A DNA stretch of 64,000 nt from Vombatus ursinus (Eukaryota; Chordata; Mammalia; Diprotodontia; Vombatidae): positions 1,337,732-1,401,731 of the forward strand of contig NW_020954616.1 in assembly GCF_900497805.2 (NCBI RefSeq), in the 5' to 3' direction. The notes beneath the pieces were generated by a model. The model was not told the DNA's origin. It made no database searches and was given only the letters and a program-made list of their open reading frames with translations. A program made the translations under genes and the position numbers. Shown one piece after another: positions 46,485 to 58,029 of this stretch (the first letter of the stretch is position 1; the number at the start of each line of letters is the position of its first letter).

Positions 46485-46650
46485 AGAATCTCTGATTTCA
46501 CTGACTCCCAGATAAGGAAACTTAGTACTTCTAGTCTTTAAAGAACAAACAATGAGAAGCTAAGTGACTCTCCCCACGGCCACAGCCAGTAGGTGTCAGA
46601 GGCCAGGAGAGGTGAACCCAGTTGTAACTGGCTTTCTCTATGCTGCCTCT
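46485..46650 (-). mobile_element. MIR-type SINE, diverged
   Basis: Antisense-like words gataaggaaacttagtactt and ccacagccagtaggtgtcag. Confidence 0.5.
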
Positions 46651-46944
46651 GAAGGTGGAGCAGAGTCAAAGTATTGGCCAAGAATATTTTTATTAATCAA
46701 GAATAAAAGCCAGGAGATTGAAGACTACCAGATATGAAAATTCAGATACTCTTTAGGAACCATGGAGCAAGGATCTTCTGACTTCTCTCAACCTGAAGGC
46801 ATGGATATGGTCATAATTCTGACCATAAATGATAACTGATGTGATCCAGCAACATTATTCCCATTCCTCACCTGGAGGCTTCTGAAAAATTCAAGTCTTT
46901 GTTTTCCTGAGGGCATGGGGTTGCAAACCTGAAGACTGATGCAG

Positions 46945-47125
46945 GGATATGCTGGAAAATGTTCAACAACTACCTCTAGGAAAAAAAATGTACCCATCCT
47001 ACACTTTCAAGTTGAATCTTTTAAGTGTAAACTTTAAAGTTTAATGAAGTTAATTAAAAATTAACTTTTTTCATTACTTTTTTAGGTCTAGACGATCAAC
47101 AAAACAATCAATTAGCACTGATTTG
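46945..47125. mobile_element. hAT-type element (12590 family), partial
   Basis: Starts gatatgctggaaaatgttca and keeps aacaactacctctaggaaaa, aggtctagacgatcaacaaa and agcactgatttga; the other end is lost. Confidence 0.78.
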
Positions 47126-47204
47126 AGTCAGCATGGTATGGTAGATAGGAGCCCCGGGCCTGGTTCAGGAGAGCTCTGGCTTAGTGATTGTGTGGCCCTG
47201 TGAG

Positions 47205-47475
47205 GAGGTGGAGAGGACTGGAGACCACGTCTGTCATACAAGGAACTCCTGAAGGAAATGGGGATGTTTAGTTTGACAAGGGAAGATTTAGGAAGGCTAG
47301 GATAGTTGTCTTCATGTAAAAGTTATCTTGCTGAGGAGACGTAAGACTTGTTTTGCTGGGCTCCTGTGGGCAGAACTTGGAAAAGTAATGTTACAAAGAG
47401 GCAGGTTGGGTCTGATATGAAGACTTCCTAATAATCAGAGCTCTCCAATGGTAGAATGGGCTACCTTGAAGGAGG
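47205..47475 (+). mobile_element. CR1/L3-type LINE 3' end
   Basis: Words gaaatggggatgtttagttt, aggatagttgtcttcatgta, ttacaaagaggcaggttggg and agagctctccaatggtagaa match the other CR1/L3 copies. Its end is replaced by a SINE. Confidence 0.78.
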
Positions 47476-47477
47476 AG

Positions 47478-47762
47478 GGAGGAGAAAAGAATAAGCATTT
47501 ATATAGCACCTACTGTGTGCTGGACACTATGCTGCTCAGCACTTTATAAATATCATCTCCTTTGATCCTCACAACAACCCTGTGAGGTAAGTGCTATTAT
47601 TATTCCCATTTTAAAGTTGAGGAAACTGAGGCAAACAGAAGTTAAGTGACTAGCTCAGGGTGACACAGGTATTAAGCATCTAAGGCTGGATTTGATTTCA
47701 CTTTTTTTTTTCCTGCGCCTCAGGACCAGTATTTTATCCACAATGCCACCAGCTGCCTCCTT
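47478..47762 (-). mobile_element. MIR/THER1-type CORE-SINE, full length
   Basis: Antisense: ataagcatttatatagcacc, tgtgctggacactatgctg, tttgatcctcacaacaaccc, aatgccaccagctgcctcc. Confidence 0.9.
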
Positions 47763-48084
47763 AGACACCATGTTGGGTTTGACATTCCTATGGGACATCC
47801 AGCTTTTCAACTATGCCCTCTAAGAGGGAATTGCGTATTGAGGAGCTCACACACAATAAGAGTAGCAGAGATGGTCTGCTGAGTCCTGCTGAGTTTTTCT
47901 GTTAGGCTTCTTCAGTAAAACCTCGAAGGCCTCCATGGTCACAAAGCAACTTGAAGGTCAGAGATAGAATGGTAGCATGCTAATGTCCTTAGGGAGAGCA
48001 TCCATGTTGTCCCAGTTTACAAATGAGAAAACTAAGTTACTCAGAGTTGAAGTGGTTTGCATGGAGATGTACCACGACACAGTT

Positions 48085-48310
48085 GACAGAATGCAGAATT
48101 GGGAACACTTTAGTTTAGATCCTGTCTTAGACACTAAATAGCTGTGTGGCCCTGGGCAAGTCACTTGACCTCTCTGAGTTTCCTCATACATAAAATGGGT
48201 ATAACAATAGCACCTGCTTTACAAGTTATTGTGAGGATTAAAAGAGACAATGCATATTTGATACATAACAAGCTTGAAAGTACTATGTAAATGTTTTTAT
48301 TATTATTTTT
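48085..48310 (+). mobile_element. MIR/THER1-type CORE-SINE
   Basis: Sense: aatagctgtgtggccctggg, caagtcacttgacctctctg, ttattgtgaggattaaaaga. Confidence 0.82.
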
Positions 48311-49067
48311 TTGGTTTGGGACATATACTGCTTTAATTCTTGGCACAGAATCAATAAGCAAATTAAACAGTACATAATAATGATAAAACAATGGATAATA
48401 AAATAATTACAAAATGACTGGGAATGTGTTTCTCTCCTGGACTCTGGAAATTGTCAAACAGTAAAGTTACTTTGAACCCAAGAATCCTGGGAAATGCAAT
48501 TTGAGTGGACAAAAGAATGTACACAGTAGAAGACAGTTAAAAACTCAATATCTGACTCACACATTCTATAGGATCAGTCATCAGGTCAAAACTCAGAGAC
48601 TCTTCAGGAACTATGGATGAAGGACCTAGGCACTCTTCTCTCACCATGGGGATATGGACTAGGGAGGAGACAGACACCCTCTCTATGAGTTATTATTATT
48701 GCCTAAGGTCACATAGCTAATGGCAGACCTAGGAATCCAACCCAGGCCTTCTGACTTGAAGTTCTTTTCCCACAATACCATGTTGCTTTTCTAAGTACCA
48801 GAATCATCTCTACAACTCTTCTCCAATGAGTACTGATCTGAGCTACTTTCCATCTTGCAAATTAGAACATCATCTAATCTCATCTGGCTAAACTTCAGGG
48901 TGGGGACCCAGGTACAAATACCATCATCCAACACAGATACAGAGAGAAATAAGCAGATAAGAGAGGCTCCTAACTAGAGTGAAAGAAGATACATTACTTC
49001 CATGTTGTTCAATGAAACTGCCATGCTCCATTCTCAGCTCTTGTCGCTTGATTATCTTCTGGGAAGT
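48311..49067. other. Unassigned sequence downstream of the FCRL6-like stop
   Basis: Would include any 3' UTR of the FCRL6-like gene. A MIR scrap lies near 48690-48790 (taaggtcacatagctaatgg). No clear poly(A) signal could be chosen. Confidence 0.4.
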
Positions 49068-49307
49068 CTACCATGTTTCAGGCCTTGGTGATGACCTGGG
49101 TGAGTACCCAGGGGCTCCTTGACACAGAGGGAAGAAAGGCTCAGTTTCATCTTCTGGGTTGGAGGAGAGGGGCTCCCTTGTTGGAGGTGGTCTTTTTCTA
49201 GTCTCTCTGAGGGGTATCCCAAGCTGAAGGATGGGTGGTGGGGAAGAATCAGAGATCACCAGGGTAGAATTGTCATCATTTCTTGTATGTGCCTGGGCCT
49301 TATCTGC
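49068..49307 (-). CDS. FCRL6: FCRL6-like last exon: cytoplasmic tail end
   Basis: Reads ADKAQAHTRNDDNSTLVISD, then a proline-rich stretch SSPPPILQLGIPLRETRKRP and ends SPRSSPRPETW with TAG. The segment NSTLVISD sits where other FCRL tails carry a second ITIM (SPIIYSEV in FCRL3) and where human FCRL6 has SSIICAEV. It has no tyrosine. The frame joins in phase 0 to the exon at 49478-49509. Two acceptors keep the frame: one after ggcccccag giving the start used here, and one 18 bases earlier after aaatatag at 49325; neither has a strong pyrimidine tract. Length and position fit a terminal FCRL exon, but identity to human is low. Confidence 0.55.
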   Translation of the reverse strand, partial: ADKAQAHTRNDDNSTLVISDSSPPPILQLGIPLRETRKRPPPTREPLSSNPEDETEPFFPLCQGAPGYSPRSSPRPETW

Positions 49308-49477
49308 CTGGGGGCCTGAGGTCTCCTATATTTATACCCTTACCCAGGTGAGAGTTTCTGGTTCTATGGCAATACCAAGTTGGAATAGATGACAGAGGAG
49401 TCCTGTAGAGAGAGCAGACATCAGAAGAAGAGAAAAGGGAAATGGAGGAAATGAGAATACTGGGGAGCCATACTTAC

Positions 49478-49509
49478 CTCTTCCCTTGGGGATGGGTCTT
49501 TGGAGATGG
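49478..49509 (-). CDS. FCRL6: FCRL6-like short cytoplasmic exon
   Basis: A 32-nt exon with acceptor ttttcattccacag and donor GTAAGT. With the base carried over from the ITIM exon it encodes AISKDPSPREE. FCRL3 has AVASDPRHLRNK in the same place, between its two ITIMs, encoded by an equally short exon. It enters in phase 1 and leaves in phase 0. The 9.7-kb intron before it is long, so linkage to the exon at 59256 is inferred from phase and homology, not proved. Confidence 0.55.
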
Positions 49510-50590
49510 CTGTGGAATGAAAAGAAAGTGTTCAGGTTTAGGCATTAAGGCTCATTTGCTCATCCCCTTCACACTTTATGCCTTGTTGTTCAGCTCTAGA
49601 GTGAGTGGAGCTATCATAGAAAACAGTGGAAAGTGGGATGACCCCAGCGAACATTAGGTGGTTGAATTCTAGTCTACAGCATGACATTGCTAACCATCTC
49701 TCCTTCCCATCCATGCTCTGTCCTTCATTGATTTCTGTAACATTACACTCTTATCCTCCTTCCTTGCTAACTCCTTCTTCATCTTATTTCCTGGCTATTT
49801 TTCCTTTCCCCTCTCTAACTATAGCTTTATCCTTGGTCCTCTTTTCTCCTTCCATTCTCTCTTTCTTGTGACAGCCAAGACTTTGAGACTCAATGTCTCC
49901 AGTTCTGACCCTTTCCCTGGTCCCCTGGACAACCTTGCTAGAACTGCTTGTGAGACATCTTTATCACCTGCATTTCAAAGCTCAAGATGCTGCTGCCCCT
50001 ACCTCCAGCCTGCTTTTTATGCTGGTGTCATAAGAATTTCCTCCTTTTCTTTAGTTCCATTGTCTAACCTTGGCTCAAACTCAAGACCCTATCTACCTTC
50101 TTTTTGGTTAGATCAGTTCATGATTGTGTTATATACTTTATCTATCCCAGAGTAAGAATACATAGAAGCCTTTCGTCTGTATCTGTAAAACCAATTACAT
50201 TTCTTCTCTTTTGGTGCCCACTTAACTCTCCAAATCACAAAGTCCACTTCTCAATGCCCTCATGTGGCAGGTAAGCTCTGTGAAGAGCTTTTTCATTTTT
50301 GCTTTTGTATCCCTAGCACCTGGCTCAGTGCTATCCATTTAATAGGTCTTATTTTTTTTTAATTGAATGTCTCATCACCACCAGCATAGGGGAGGATAGA
50401 ATTTGGGGTGGGGAGGGTGGATGCACAGACAAAAGTCACCCACTGTATTTGCTTCTTCAGTGTTTGTATCTTCATTCTGTCTCTTCAACAATCACCCATT
50501 ATTTGTTGAGCAAGACTTAAGTTCCTTTGCCTGGTGTTCAACCTCTTCTACAATCTGATGCCTCTCTTCCTTGCCAGCCTACCTTATCTC
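49510..50590. other. FCRL6-like intron, part with weak L2 traces
   Basis: Pyrimidine-rich, L2-like plus-strand sequence, most clearly at 50270-50350 (agctctgtgaagagcttttt, tatccctagcacctggctca). No exon seen. Confidence 0.45.
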
Positions 50591-50654
50591 ATAATGTTCA
50601 GTTCAATGAATATTTATTTAGGACCATTGGAGCTAAATAAATGTTTACTGAATT

Positions 50655-50820
50655 GGTGTGACCCTGGGCAAGTCACTTAATCCTGTTTACCTCATTTCTT
50701 CATCTATAAAATGAGCTAGATAAGGAAATGGCAAACCACTCCAGTATCCTTGCCAAGAAAACCCAAATGGGATCATGAAGAGTTAGACATGATTGAAATG
50801 ACTCAACAACAACAACAACT
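50655..50820 (+). mobile_element. tRNA SINE with RTE-type tail, 5' truncated
   Basis: Sense: tgtgaccctgggcaagtcac, gagctagataaggaaatggc, atcatgaagagttagacatg, ending tcaacaacaacaac. Confidence 0.9.
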
Positions 50821-51114
50821 AGACAGCAATTGTGACAATGACAAAATGTGCTACATACTAGGCATACAAAAGCAAAAATGAATGTTCTTGTCCTCAAGGA
50901 GCTTACCTTCTACTGGCAGATGCAACACACACACACAATAAATAAACACAAAGCACATAAGACATAATATAAATTGCCCTCAAAAGAGTGAGAGAATGAG
51001 GTGGGGGAAGGGATTGAGAAAAGCCTCAACCTAAAGATTCAGAGAGACAGAGAGGCAGGTGGAGGTGGTACATTGCAGACAAAGGCTATTACTTGTGCCA
51101 AGGAATGAGGAGGG

Positions 51115-51245
51115 AAGTGTGATATTTTACAAAATGTTATGTAATATTGTGATATTATGTGATATAATAAATGTGATACAATGTATATATGACACAACAA
51201 TATATTATATAATATAATAAATGTGATATTACGTAAAATAGAGAG
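51115..51245. repeat. AT-rich tandem repeat (TGTGATATTA-like)
   Basis: Recurring tgtgatat, aatatatta and aataaatgtgata words over about 130 bases. Confidence 0.75.
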
Positions 51246-51259
51246 TGCATAAAGGGGAC

Positions 51260-51370
51260 TAGTTGGTCAGTCAAGCATTTATTAAGCACTTGCTATGTGC
51301 CAGGCACTGTGGTAAGCATGGGGGAAAGAAATATAAACAAAAAGAAAGATTATTTATGTCTTTGAAGACA
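51260..51370 (-). mobile_element. L2 3' end, antisense
   Basis: Reads agtcaagcatttattaagca, cttgctatgtgccaggcact. Confidence 0.75.
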
Positions 51371-51880
51371 TTACATGGTAATGGGGGAAGGCAGCACAGA
51401 AGGGGGAAGCTTCAAAGGGGTGGGGAGTAATGAGGTAACCAGGCAAAGGCATGGCGGCTTATTCCAGGGAATCAAGGGTAGCTGATCGGGACACTTCCCA
51501 GAAGTGGAGGTTTCAGGAAGAACTCAGAAATGGGTGGAAAGGCCAGCAGAAGCAGAAGCAGAAGCAGGAGGCAGCTAAGGCATGCTAGGGAATTCAGAGA
51601 ATAAGGGCAGTTGCAAATGAAAGATTGGATATCAGAAGAAAGGTTAGGGCTGGATAAGTAGTTCTGAGTATTATCAGAATAGAAATTATAATTGAATCCA
51701 TAGGAGCTGATGAGATAAACTAATTGAAAGCATATAGAGGGAGAATATAAGAGGGCCCAGAACAGAGCCTTGGGGGATAATCATAGTTAGTGGACATGAC
51801 TTGAATGAAGATCCAGCAAACGAGACTGAGGAGCCATTCAACAGGTAGGAGAACCAGAGGAGAGAGTAATGCCATGAATC

Positions 51881-51956
51881 AGATTCAGTCAAAGGGCCGC
51901 ACTTGAGGACCTGGAGGGCCACATGCGGCCTCGAGGCCTCGGGTTCCCCACCCCTG
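51881..51956. mobile_element. Palindromic hAT MITE, copy 3 (right arm only)
   Basis: Reads gattcagtcaaagggccgca, cttgaggacctggagggcca, gggttccccacccctg. It is the right half of the palindrome seen in full at 38074-38276; the left arm is absent. Confidence 0.85.
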
Positions 51957-52085
51957 ATTTTAGACTAATATGAAGTAAGATCAGAAAGTTAGGTGAGAAC
52001 TAGATTATTAAGGGCTTTAAATGCCAGGCAGAGGATTTTGCATTTTGTACTAGAGTCTAAAGGGACCATTGAAGATTTTTGTGTG

Positions 52086-52230
52086 GTAGGGTAAGAGAGT
52101 GCCTCAGTTTCCTCATCTGTAAAATGAGTTGAAGAAGGAAATGGCAAACAACTCTGGTATCTTTCCCAAGAAAACTCCAAATGGAGTCATGAAGAATCAG
52201 ACACGACTGGAATGACTGAACAACAACAGC
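52086..52230 (+). mobile_element. tRNA SINE with RTE-type tail, 5' truncated, inside L2
   Basis: Begins tgcctcagtttcctcatctg, then aatgagttgaagaaggaaat, gagtcatgaagaatcagaca, ending tgaacaacaac. The host L2 reading resumes after it. Confidence 0.9.
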
Positions 52231-53209
52231 AGGGTAAAGAGGAGTGACGTGGTCAGATCTTTGTTTTGGGAATGTCAATTTGGCAGCTGTGTGGACTAGA
52301 GACTGGAGAGGGAAGAAATTAGAGGCAGGCAAACCAATTAATAGGCTATTGTAGTGCTCCAGGCAAGAGGTGACGATGGCCTGAACTGGAGTAGGAACTA
52401 ATGCGTGAGGAATGGAGGAAAGAGATGAAGGGGCAGAATCAACAAAACTTGGTAATAGATGGGCTCTAGGGCTTGAGGAAGAATAGAGAGTCAAGAATAA
52501 CTCCAAGGTTGCGAACCTTGGTGCCTGTTAAGGGGACCCTCAATAGAAATGGGAAAATTTGGAGGAGATGGGTTTGGGGAAAATACAATGAATTTCATTT
52601 TGGACAAGTTGAGTTTCAGGTGCCTAAGCGACATACAAGTGGAGATGGCTAGCAGGACGACAATAATGTAGGGCTGGTGTTCAGGAGAGAAATTAGAGCT
52701 AGATACATAAATTTAGGAGTCATCCTCATAGAGATAACCACTGAACCCTTGGGAACTGATGAGGCCATGCAGGAAGAGTTTATATAAAGAGGAGCGCCAT
52801 GACATAGGCTTGGAAATGCTCACTCAGTGGGCAGGTGGAGGAGGATGGTCCAGCAAAGGAATGGTCAGACAGATGGAAGAGTCCAGAAAGAACAAAGTGA
52901 ATATCCAGGAGAAGGGGACGGCTGACATTGTCAAAAGTCATTGAGATCGAGAAGGTTAAGAATTGAGAAAACACTTTTGAATTTTGTGGTTTAGAGATTG
53001 CTTTTCATCTCCCAAACAGGCTCCTATGTATCTTCATGTTTTCTTTTTGCTTATTGAATTTTTACTTATTCTTTTTTTAATTGTTAATTTTTTTTTTACT
53101 TATTCCTTAAACCCCAACAGAAATGCCTCCTTCTCTAGGAGTATGTCTGGATTTCTCCCTCCCTTCCCCCCAGAAGCAGCCTGATACAGAAGGGAAGGAA
53201 TTGAATAAG

Positions 53210-53480
53210 AAATCAGAGACTCCGGATTCAGATCCAGGCCCTGCTCCTTTAAACTCGTGGAGCTGATCAGATTTATTCCTCTCTCAGGCCTCGGTTTTCT
53301 CATCTGTAAAATGAGGGGGTTGGAATGGATAATTTCTAAGTTCTCTCCAAGATCTAAATCCTGTGACCTTTGAGAACTTAAATAGTACCTTGTTTTGCAT
53401 CTCTCACCTGTGTTTAGGATCACAGAATGTATAACTAAAAGACCTTAATAAAACTCCTTCATGTTATAGATGAGGAAGCA
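53210..53480. mobile_element. Two MIR fragments
   Basis: Sense copy 53210-53370 (cctcggttttctcatctgta) and an antisense scrap 53420-53510 (gttatagatgaggaagcaga). Confidence 0.65.
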
Positions 53481-53689
53481 GAGGCCTAGGGAGGTTGTGT
53501 AGGTAGGTAGTACAGTGATTTGGTTGTCAGAGTAACAGGAGTGATGAGTAGAGCAAAAGTTGCCAGCTCCACCAGACTCTTTTAGTCTTGTTCCTGAGCT
53601 AGTGATGTGCATGAACTCGGGATAGGGACCAAGGGGCATGATTCAACTCAGCTAAATCCAAACATTTATTTAATACTTACTATGTGCTA

Positions 53690-53942
53690 GTAGGGGCAAC
53701 TAGGTGGCGCCTTAGTGCACAGAGTGAAGGGTCTGGAATCAGGAAGACTCAAATCTTCCTGAGTTCAAATCTGGCTTCATACACTTACTAGTTGTGTGAC
53801 CCTGTATAACTCTGTTTGCCTCAGTTTCCCCATCTGGAAAATGAACTGTAGAAGGAAATGGCAAACTATTCTAGTGTCTCTGCCAAGAGAACTCCAAATG
53901 GGATCACAAATGGTTGATCATGGTTGAAACAATTGAACAATA
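53690..53942 (+). mobile_element. tRNA SINE with RTE-type tail, full length
   Basis: Head ggggcaactaggtggcgcct, actagttgtgtgaccctgta, gaactgtagaaggaaatggc, tail gatcacaaatggttgatcat. Confidence 0.9.
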
Positions 53943-54065
53943 GCAATGTGCTAGGCTCTGGGGATATAGAAAGAAAAATAAAATCATTTCTATCCTCAAG
54001 GACTTTATATTCTATGGGAGGCTGGAGGCTAGCATCACGTACACAGTTATGTAAATACAAAATAT
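53943..54065 (-). mobile_element. L2 3' end, antisense, split by the preceding SINE
   Basis: The words catttatttaatacttacta and tgtgcta before the SINE at 53664 continue as gtgctaggctctggggatat after it, so the SINE sits in an antisense L2 end and gtgcta is duplicated. Confidence 0.7.
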
Positions 54066-54800
54066 ATGTGCAATAAATACAGAATACATTTTTTGGATGG
54101 GGAGGGAAATATCACCAACAACTAGAAGAATTAGCAAAGGTCTCTTGTATGAGGGGGCCATTGAGCTGAGTCTCAAAGGAAGCTAGATATTCCAAAAATC
54201 TAACTATAGTGTCATCCAACTCCTGTACAGTTTTGCGAAGTAGATCTTCTGGGATGGTATTTAAGAAGCCAAGATATCAATTAGAAGTATGATGGGATTA
54301 AAAGAAATGAACTGACCATGAGTCAAATAAAAATTTTGGTTGGAGGACCCTGAGCACCAGAAGAGGAGTTGAGTTTTAAAAAAGATAGACTTCATCTAAC
54401 CCTGAGAACTTCTGTTTTATTTTGCTGGTTGCCTGGATGAGTGAACTGCAATAACTCCTGGGGCTGTGGCTAACAGAGTAGAGATGTCTCCCTGCAGGGC
54501 AGAAGCCCTAAATAGCGGCTGCAATTCAGTGCAAAGATGAGGGAAAAAAAGACAGAAAAAAAATGTAGCTGACTAGAAGAGAATGCATAAGCATACGAAG
54601 ACCAGAAGATGGCAGCAGAGAGCAGCTTAGAAGCAGTGGGGAAAGGACTCCAAGTCCAAGGAGAGAGCAGCTCACAGTCGAAAGACATCATCAGAAGATA
54701 TCGATAACATTGGCCCTGTAAGGGAGAAAGCAGGCAGCAACATTCGAGGCAGAAAAGGGATCGAGCTCAGACGCCACCTTGCAAGCTTGAGTTTAATGGT
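54066..54800. other. FCRL6-like intron, unassigned part
   Basis: Nothing recognised with confidence. The purine-rich plus-strand stretch 54530-54780 has no identifiable coding content. Confidence 0.4.
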
Positions 54801-54804
54801 CTTA

Positions 54805-55037
54805 TATGGCGCTTTCCCTGGAATCAGGAGGATCTGAGTTCAAATCTGCCTTATAAGTGTCAAATCTGACACTTATTAGCAGGGTGACCCCGGGCAAGTC
54901 ACTTAATTCAGTTTGCCTCAGTTTCCTCATCTGTCAAATGAGCTGGAGAAGGAAATGGCAAACCACTCCAGTATCTCTGCCAAGAAAACTCCGAATGGGG
55001 TCACGAAGAATCAGACAAAGCTGAACAACAACATACT
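54805..55037 (+). mobile_element. tRNA SINE with RTE-type tail
   Basis: Sense: tggaatcaggaggatctgag, attagcagggtgaccccggg, gagctggagaaggaaatggc, ggggtcacgaagaatcagac. Confidence 0.92.
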
Positions 55038-55425
55038 GTATCACCCTTGTATACCCAGTTAGGTGTGTGTTTCTCCAGATGTTTCCCTGGCCACATGTGT
55101 TCCCTGGTTATATGGTTTCTCATGTGTATTCCTTGGCTACATGTCTCATATATGTTTATGTTTCATGTAGACTATATGTATATTCCTATTTCCTGACCAT
55201 GTGTCTTCCCTTTCCCACTAGTGGCATGGTAATCTATGGGAGAATATAACCCTGGTTGTACGAAAAAATCTTTCTTGTTACTTATTTTGCTGGACTATTT
55301 AGTTGAATGGTCTTTTGTTGTTACTGTTTCCTTTTTTGCTTGGAACTATTGTGTTTCTTGATTAGCTATTTAAATAGAGCATTGGTAGGGACTTGTGAGC
55401 CACGGTTCTGAGGAGGTGCTCATTT
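55038..55425. other. FCRL6-like intron, unassigned part
   Basis: No feature recognised. Confidence 0.4.
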
Positions 55426-55429
55426 ACCA

Positions 55430-55740
55430 CAATGCACCTCAAAACTGGGGTAGCCCTTCAAGGGTGGTCCCAGCTGATTTACCCAGGGTTATAAAGATAA
55501 TAAGTGTCAAGCTTAGGATTTGAGATAGGGTCTTCTGGCTCTAAATCAATTCTCTTTCCATTATACAGCAGTTCATGTCTTAAGTTGTTTTAATAGCTAC
55601 CTGTAAATGTGTCATATTCCTGTACTAGAATATGTGCTCCAAGAATGTGGGCACTGTCTTATCTAGCTTTGTATGTCTCCTAGAAAAATGCTCTGCACAA
55701 ATAAGATGTTTTGTAAATGTTTGTTAAATTGAATTGGATT
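55430..55740. mobile_element. MIR scrap and L2 3' end
   Basis: A diverged antisense MIR (55470-55570) is followed by a sense L2 end (agaatatgtgctccaagaat, ttttgtaaatgtttgttaaa). Confidence 0.6.
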
Positions 55741-55744
55741 GAAT

Positions 55745-56430
55745 TGAACCAGAATTTGAAAAGGGTTGGAATAAGATAGATGTCATTTTACTTCTTTCCC
55801 AAGAGAAGACCTTGAACCAGCCTCACTACCTTAGTCCAGGTTAAAGCAAGATCTGTGGATAGACTATGACACTTTCTTATTTTTCACATTGAAACAGTAT
55901 GTATAGGAGACTACTTCCCTTTTCCTTCTCCTTGTCAAGCTCTGATGGTAACTGTTATTATAACAGGACTTCATCTATCGTCAACAAGCCCCATTTCCTC
56001 CTCCCTCCCTCCCAATTTTGTGCTCTAGACAGTACCCATCCAGCTTCTGGTGGGGTGGGTAATTCAGCTCTATCTTACGTGAGCCCCACCTGCTCTTCAC
56101 CCAGATGTATAGTGAAGTAGAAGGCAGCAAGGCCCCTCCTCCACCTCTCAGAGACAGTGAAGATTTGCTTCCTAGTCACATAGCCTTGGCTAAGGGAAAA
56201 GCCTCAGATTTTTCAGTTCCTAAATCTGTCATATTACAGCTCCAACAGCTAAAACTGGAGTCTGTCTGCTTTTCTTTCAACATTAACTTACATTCAGATA
56301 TGCCCTATTTTGACCATAGCCTTCTTGAGGTCGGGAGTCAGATTCACCTTCCTCTATCGCCTCCTGACGGGGCATTATCAGAGGTGGGAATTCAAAGCTA
56401 GCTCCTTTCACTTCAGATTAGTTGGATACA
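55745..56430. other. FCRL6-like intron, repeat-poor part
   Basis: No repeat recognised. A plus-strand frame at 56105-56401 is open for 98 codons but lies antisense to the host gene and lacks family features. Confidence 0.4.
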
Positions 56431-56465
56431 TGTTCAGTAAGCAGCTTCTACGAGTAAGGCCCTAG

Positions 56466-56716
56466 GACATCTAGGTAGTACAGGGGATAGAGTGTTGGGC
56501 CTGGAGTCAGGAAGACTTATCTTTCTGAGTTCAAATCTGGCCTCAGACACTTATTAGCTGTGTAACCCTGGGCAAGTCATGTAACCCTGTTTGCCTCAGT
56601 TCCTCATCTGTCAAATGAGCTGGAGAAGGAAATGGCAAACCACTCCAGTATCTCTGCCAAGAAAACTCCAAATGGGGTCACGGAGAGTCAGTCATGACTG
56701 AAATGACTGAACACGG
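56466..56716 (+). mobile_element. tRNA SINE with RTE-type tail, full length
   Basis: Head catctaggtagtacagggga, cctggagtcaggaagactta, gagctggagaaggaaatggc, ggggtcacggagagtcagtc, ending gactgaac. Confidence 0.93.
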
Positions 56717-57140
56717 ACAAGGCCCTATGCTATGTAATGGGTTACAAAGAATGATGAAACAATCCATATCTTCCAGGAATGAACAATCTAATGGGAAGGA
56801 TAAAGATGTACTCAAATAAGTATTATGCAAGAGCAAATGTAAGAAGGGAAAATGAAGAGTCAAGACAAAGTGCTTTAAGAGAATATGAGGAAGGGAAGAT
56901 CATTTTTAGTGGGCTGGATCACCAATGGCTTTATGGAAAAGGTGACACCTGAGGTGGGTGTTGAAGAATGAGTAGGCTTTCCACAGGTCTCAGGGATGTG
57001 GAAAGCATAGGTTTCAGGCTGTGTGAATGTCCTAAGTTGGGATAGGGCATGGTGGGATCAGGGACCACTCCTGATCCACTGTATCTGGAATGTAGAATGT
57101 GTGAGGGGAGTAGAAAGGAGTGATGTAGGAAAAACAGTTT
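56717..57140 (-). mobile_element. L2-like antisense sequence
   Basis: Words aatgggttacaaagaatgat, aatctaatgggaaggataaa and ggtgacacctgaggtgggtg resemble antisense L2 3' sequence; the assignment is tentative. Confidence 0.45.
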
Positions 57141-58025
57141 GGAGAAGACTTCCTGGCATGATGGTGACCTGAAAGGTCCTAAAGCAGCCCAGCTTTCCTG
57201 CCAAACATCTTAGCAAAGATGTAAAAGGTATCAGGTGAAGTAATGGTCAAGTTGGCCAAAGAGAAACAGTAGTAAGTACTTCCACCTAGCCCACCGACTA
57301 TACAAGGTAGCCAGAAGCCTGTGAACTCTTGGAGGGGGAATAAAGAAGGAAAAGGTAAAAGCCAATTAGGCTTAGTTGACAGGACCTGAAGTCAGTGGGA
57401 TCTTGGCCCTGGAATGTCAGGGCCTCAGCATGCGACAGAGCAAGCTCCTGATAGACCGTTAGGTACATGAGGAAAGGGCTGGACAGTTTGTGCAAAAATG
57501 AGAACTTTCCAAGAGACTCGAAACCAGTATTACCAGAGTCACAGTGGGATACAGAGTTAATGAGATGCTTGTGTCAGGGGGAGGGGAAGAGGGTTTACTC
57601 CAGGAGGCTTGAGACCACTGAGATCTTGGACATCTGTTTGGGGCCTGCCAAGCCAAGAACAAGTGATGGAACCAGCTCCCAGCAGGTCACTGGGCAGTGT
57701 TTGTGGGCCTGGGGACCTGCTAAGACTACTGGAGCCAGGGCCTCTTCCCCACAGCAGGAGACAGGGCTAACTCAGTTTTAGGACTTCCCACTTTGGAGGA
57801 GGAAGGGAGGGTGTCCTGCAGGGGGTTGCACCTTTTAAAAAGGAGAAACAGCTCCTATGGGCATGAGGACTTCAAAAGCAGTGCACAGTGTGAGGTTGAA
57901 TTGGCTAACTATAGGGTTGAAATTAGGAAGAGAGAAAAGTGAAGTCAGAGCAGGGGTCAGAACAGAAGAGGAAGGGAAAGTGCTAAGGGAGGGGTGAGGC
58001 AAAGGGAGGGATGGAATAATAGGAG
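57141..58025. other. FCRL6-like intron, unassigned part
   Basis: No exon in phase and no repeat recognised. Confidence 0.4.
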
Positions 58026-58029
58026 GTTT

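Larger units (their letters stand above)
51600..52980 (-). mobile_element. L2 LINE fragment, RT region, with insertions
   Basis: Minus-strand reading gives [40 protein letters not shown] (the [12 protein letters not shown] block), then CLEHYNSLLIGLPASNFFPL and KLTFPKQRSDHVTPLYP, the thumb region of L2 RT, and CKILCLAFKALNN. A SINE (52086-52230) and half a MITE (51881-51956) lie within it. Many frame breaks; an old, inactive copy. Confidence 0.85.

Noticed and set aside
56105-56401. Plus-strand frame beginning MYSEVEGS, which looks like an FCRL-type ITIM
   Set aside because: It is antisense to the FCRL6-like gene, is not bounded by splice sites in phase, and nothing after it resembles an FCRL tail.
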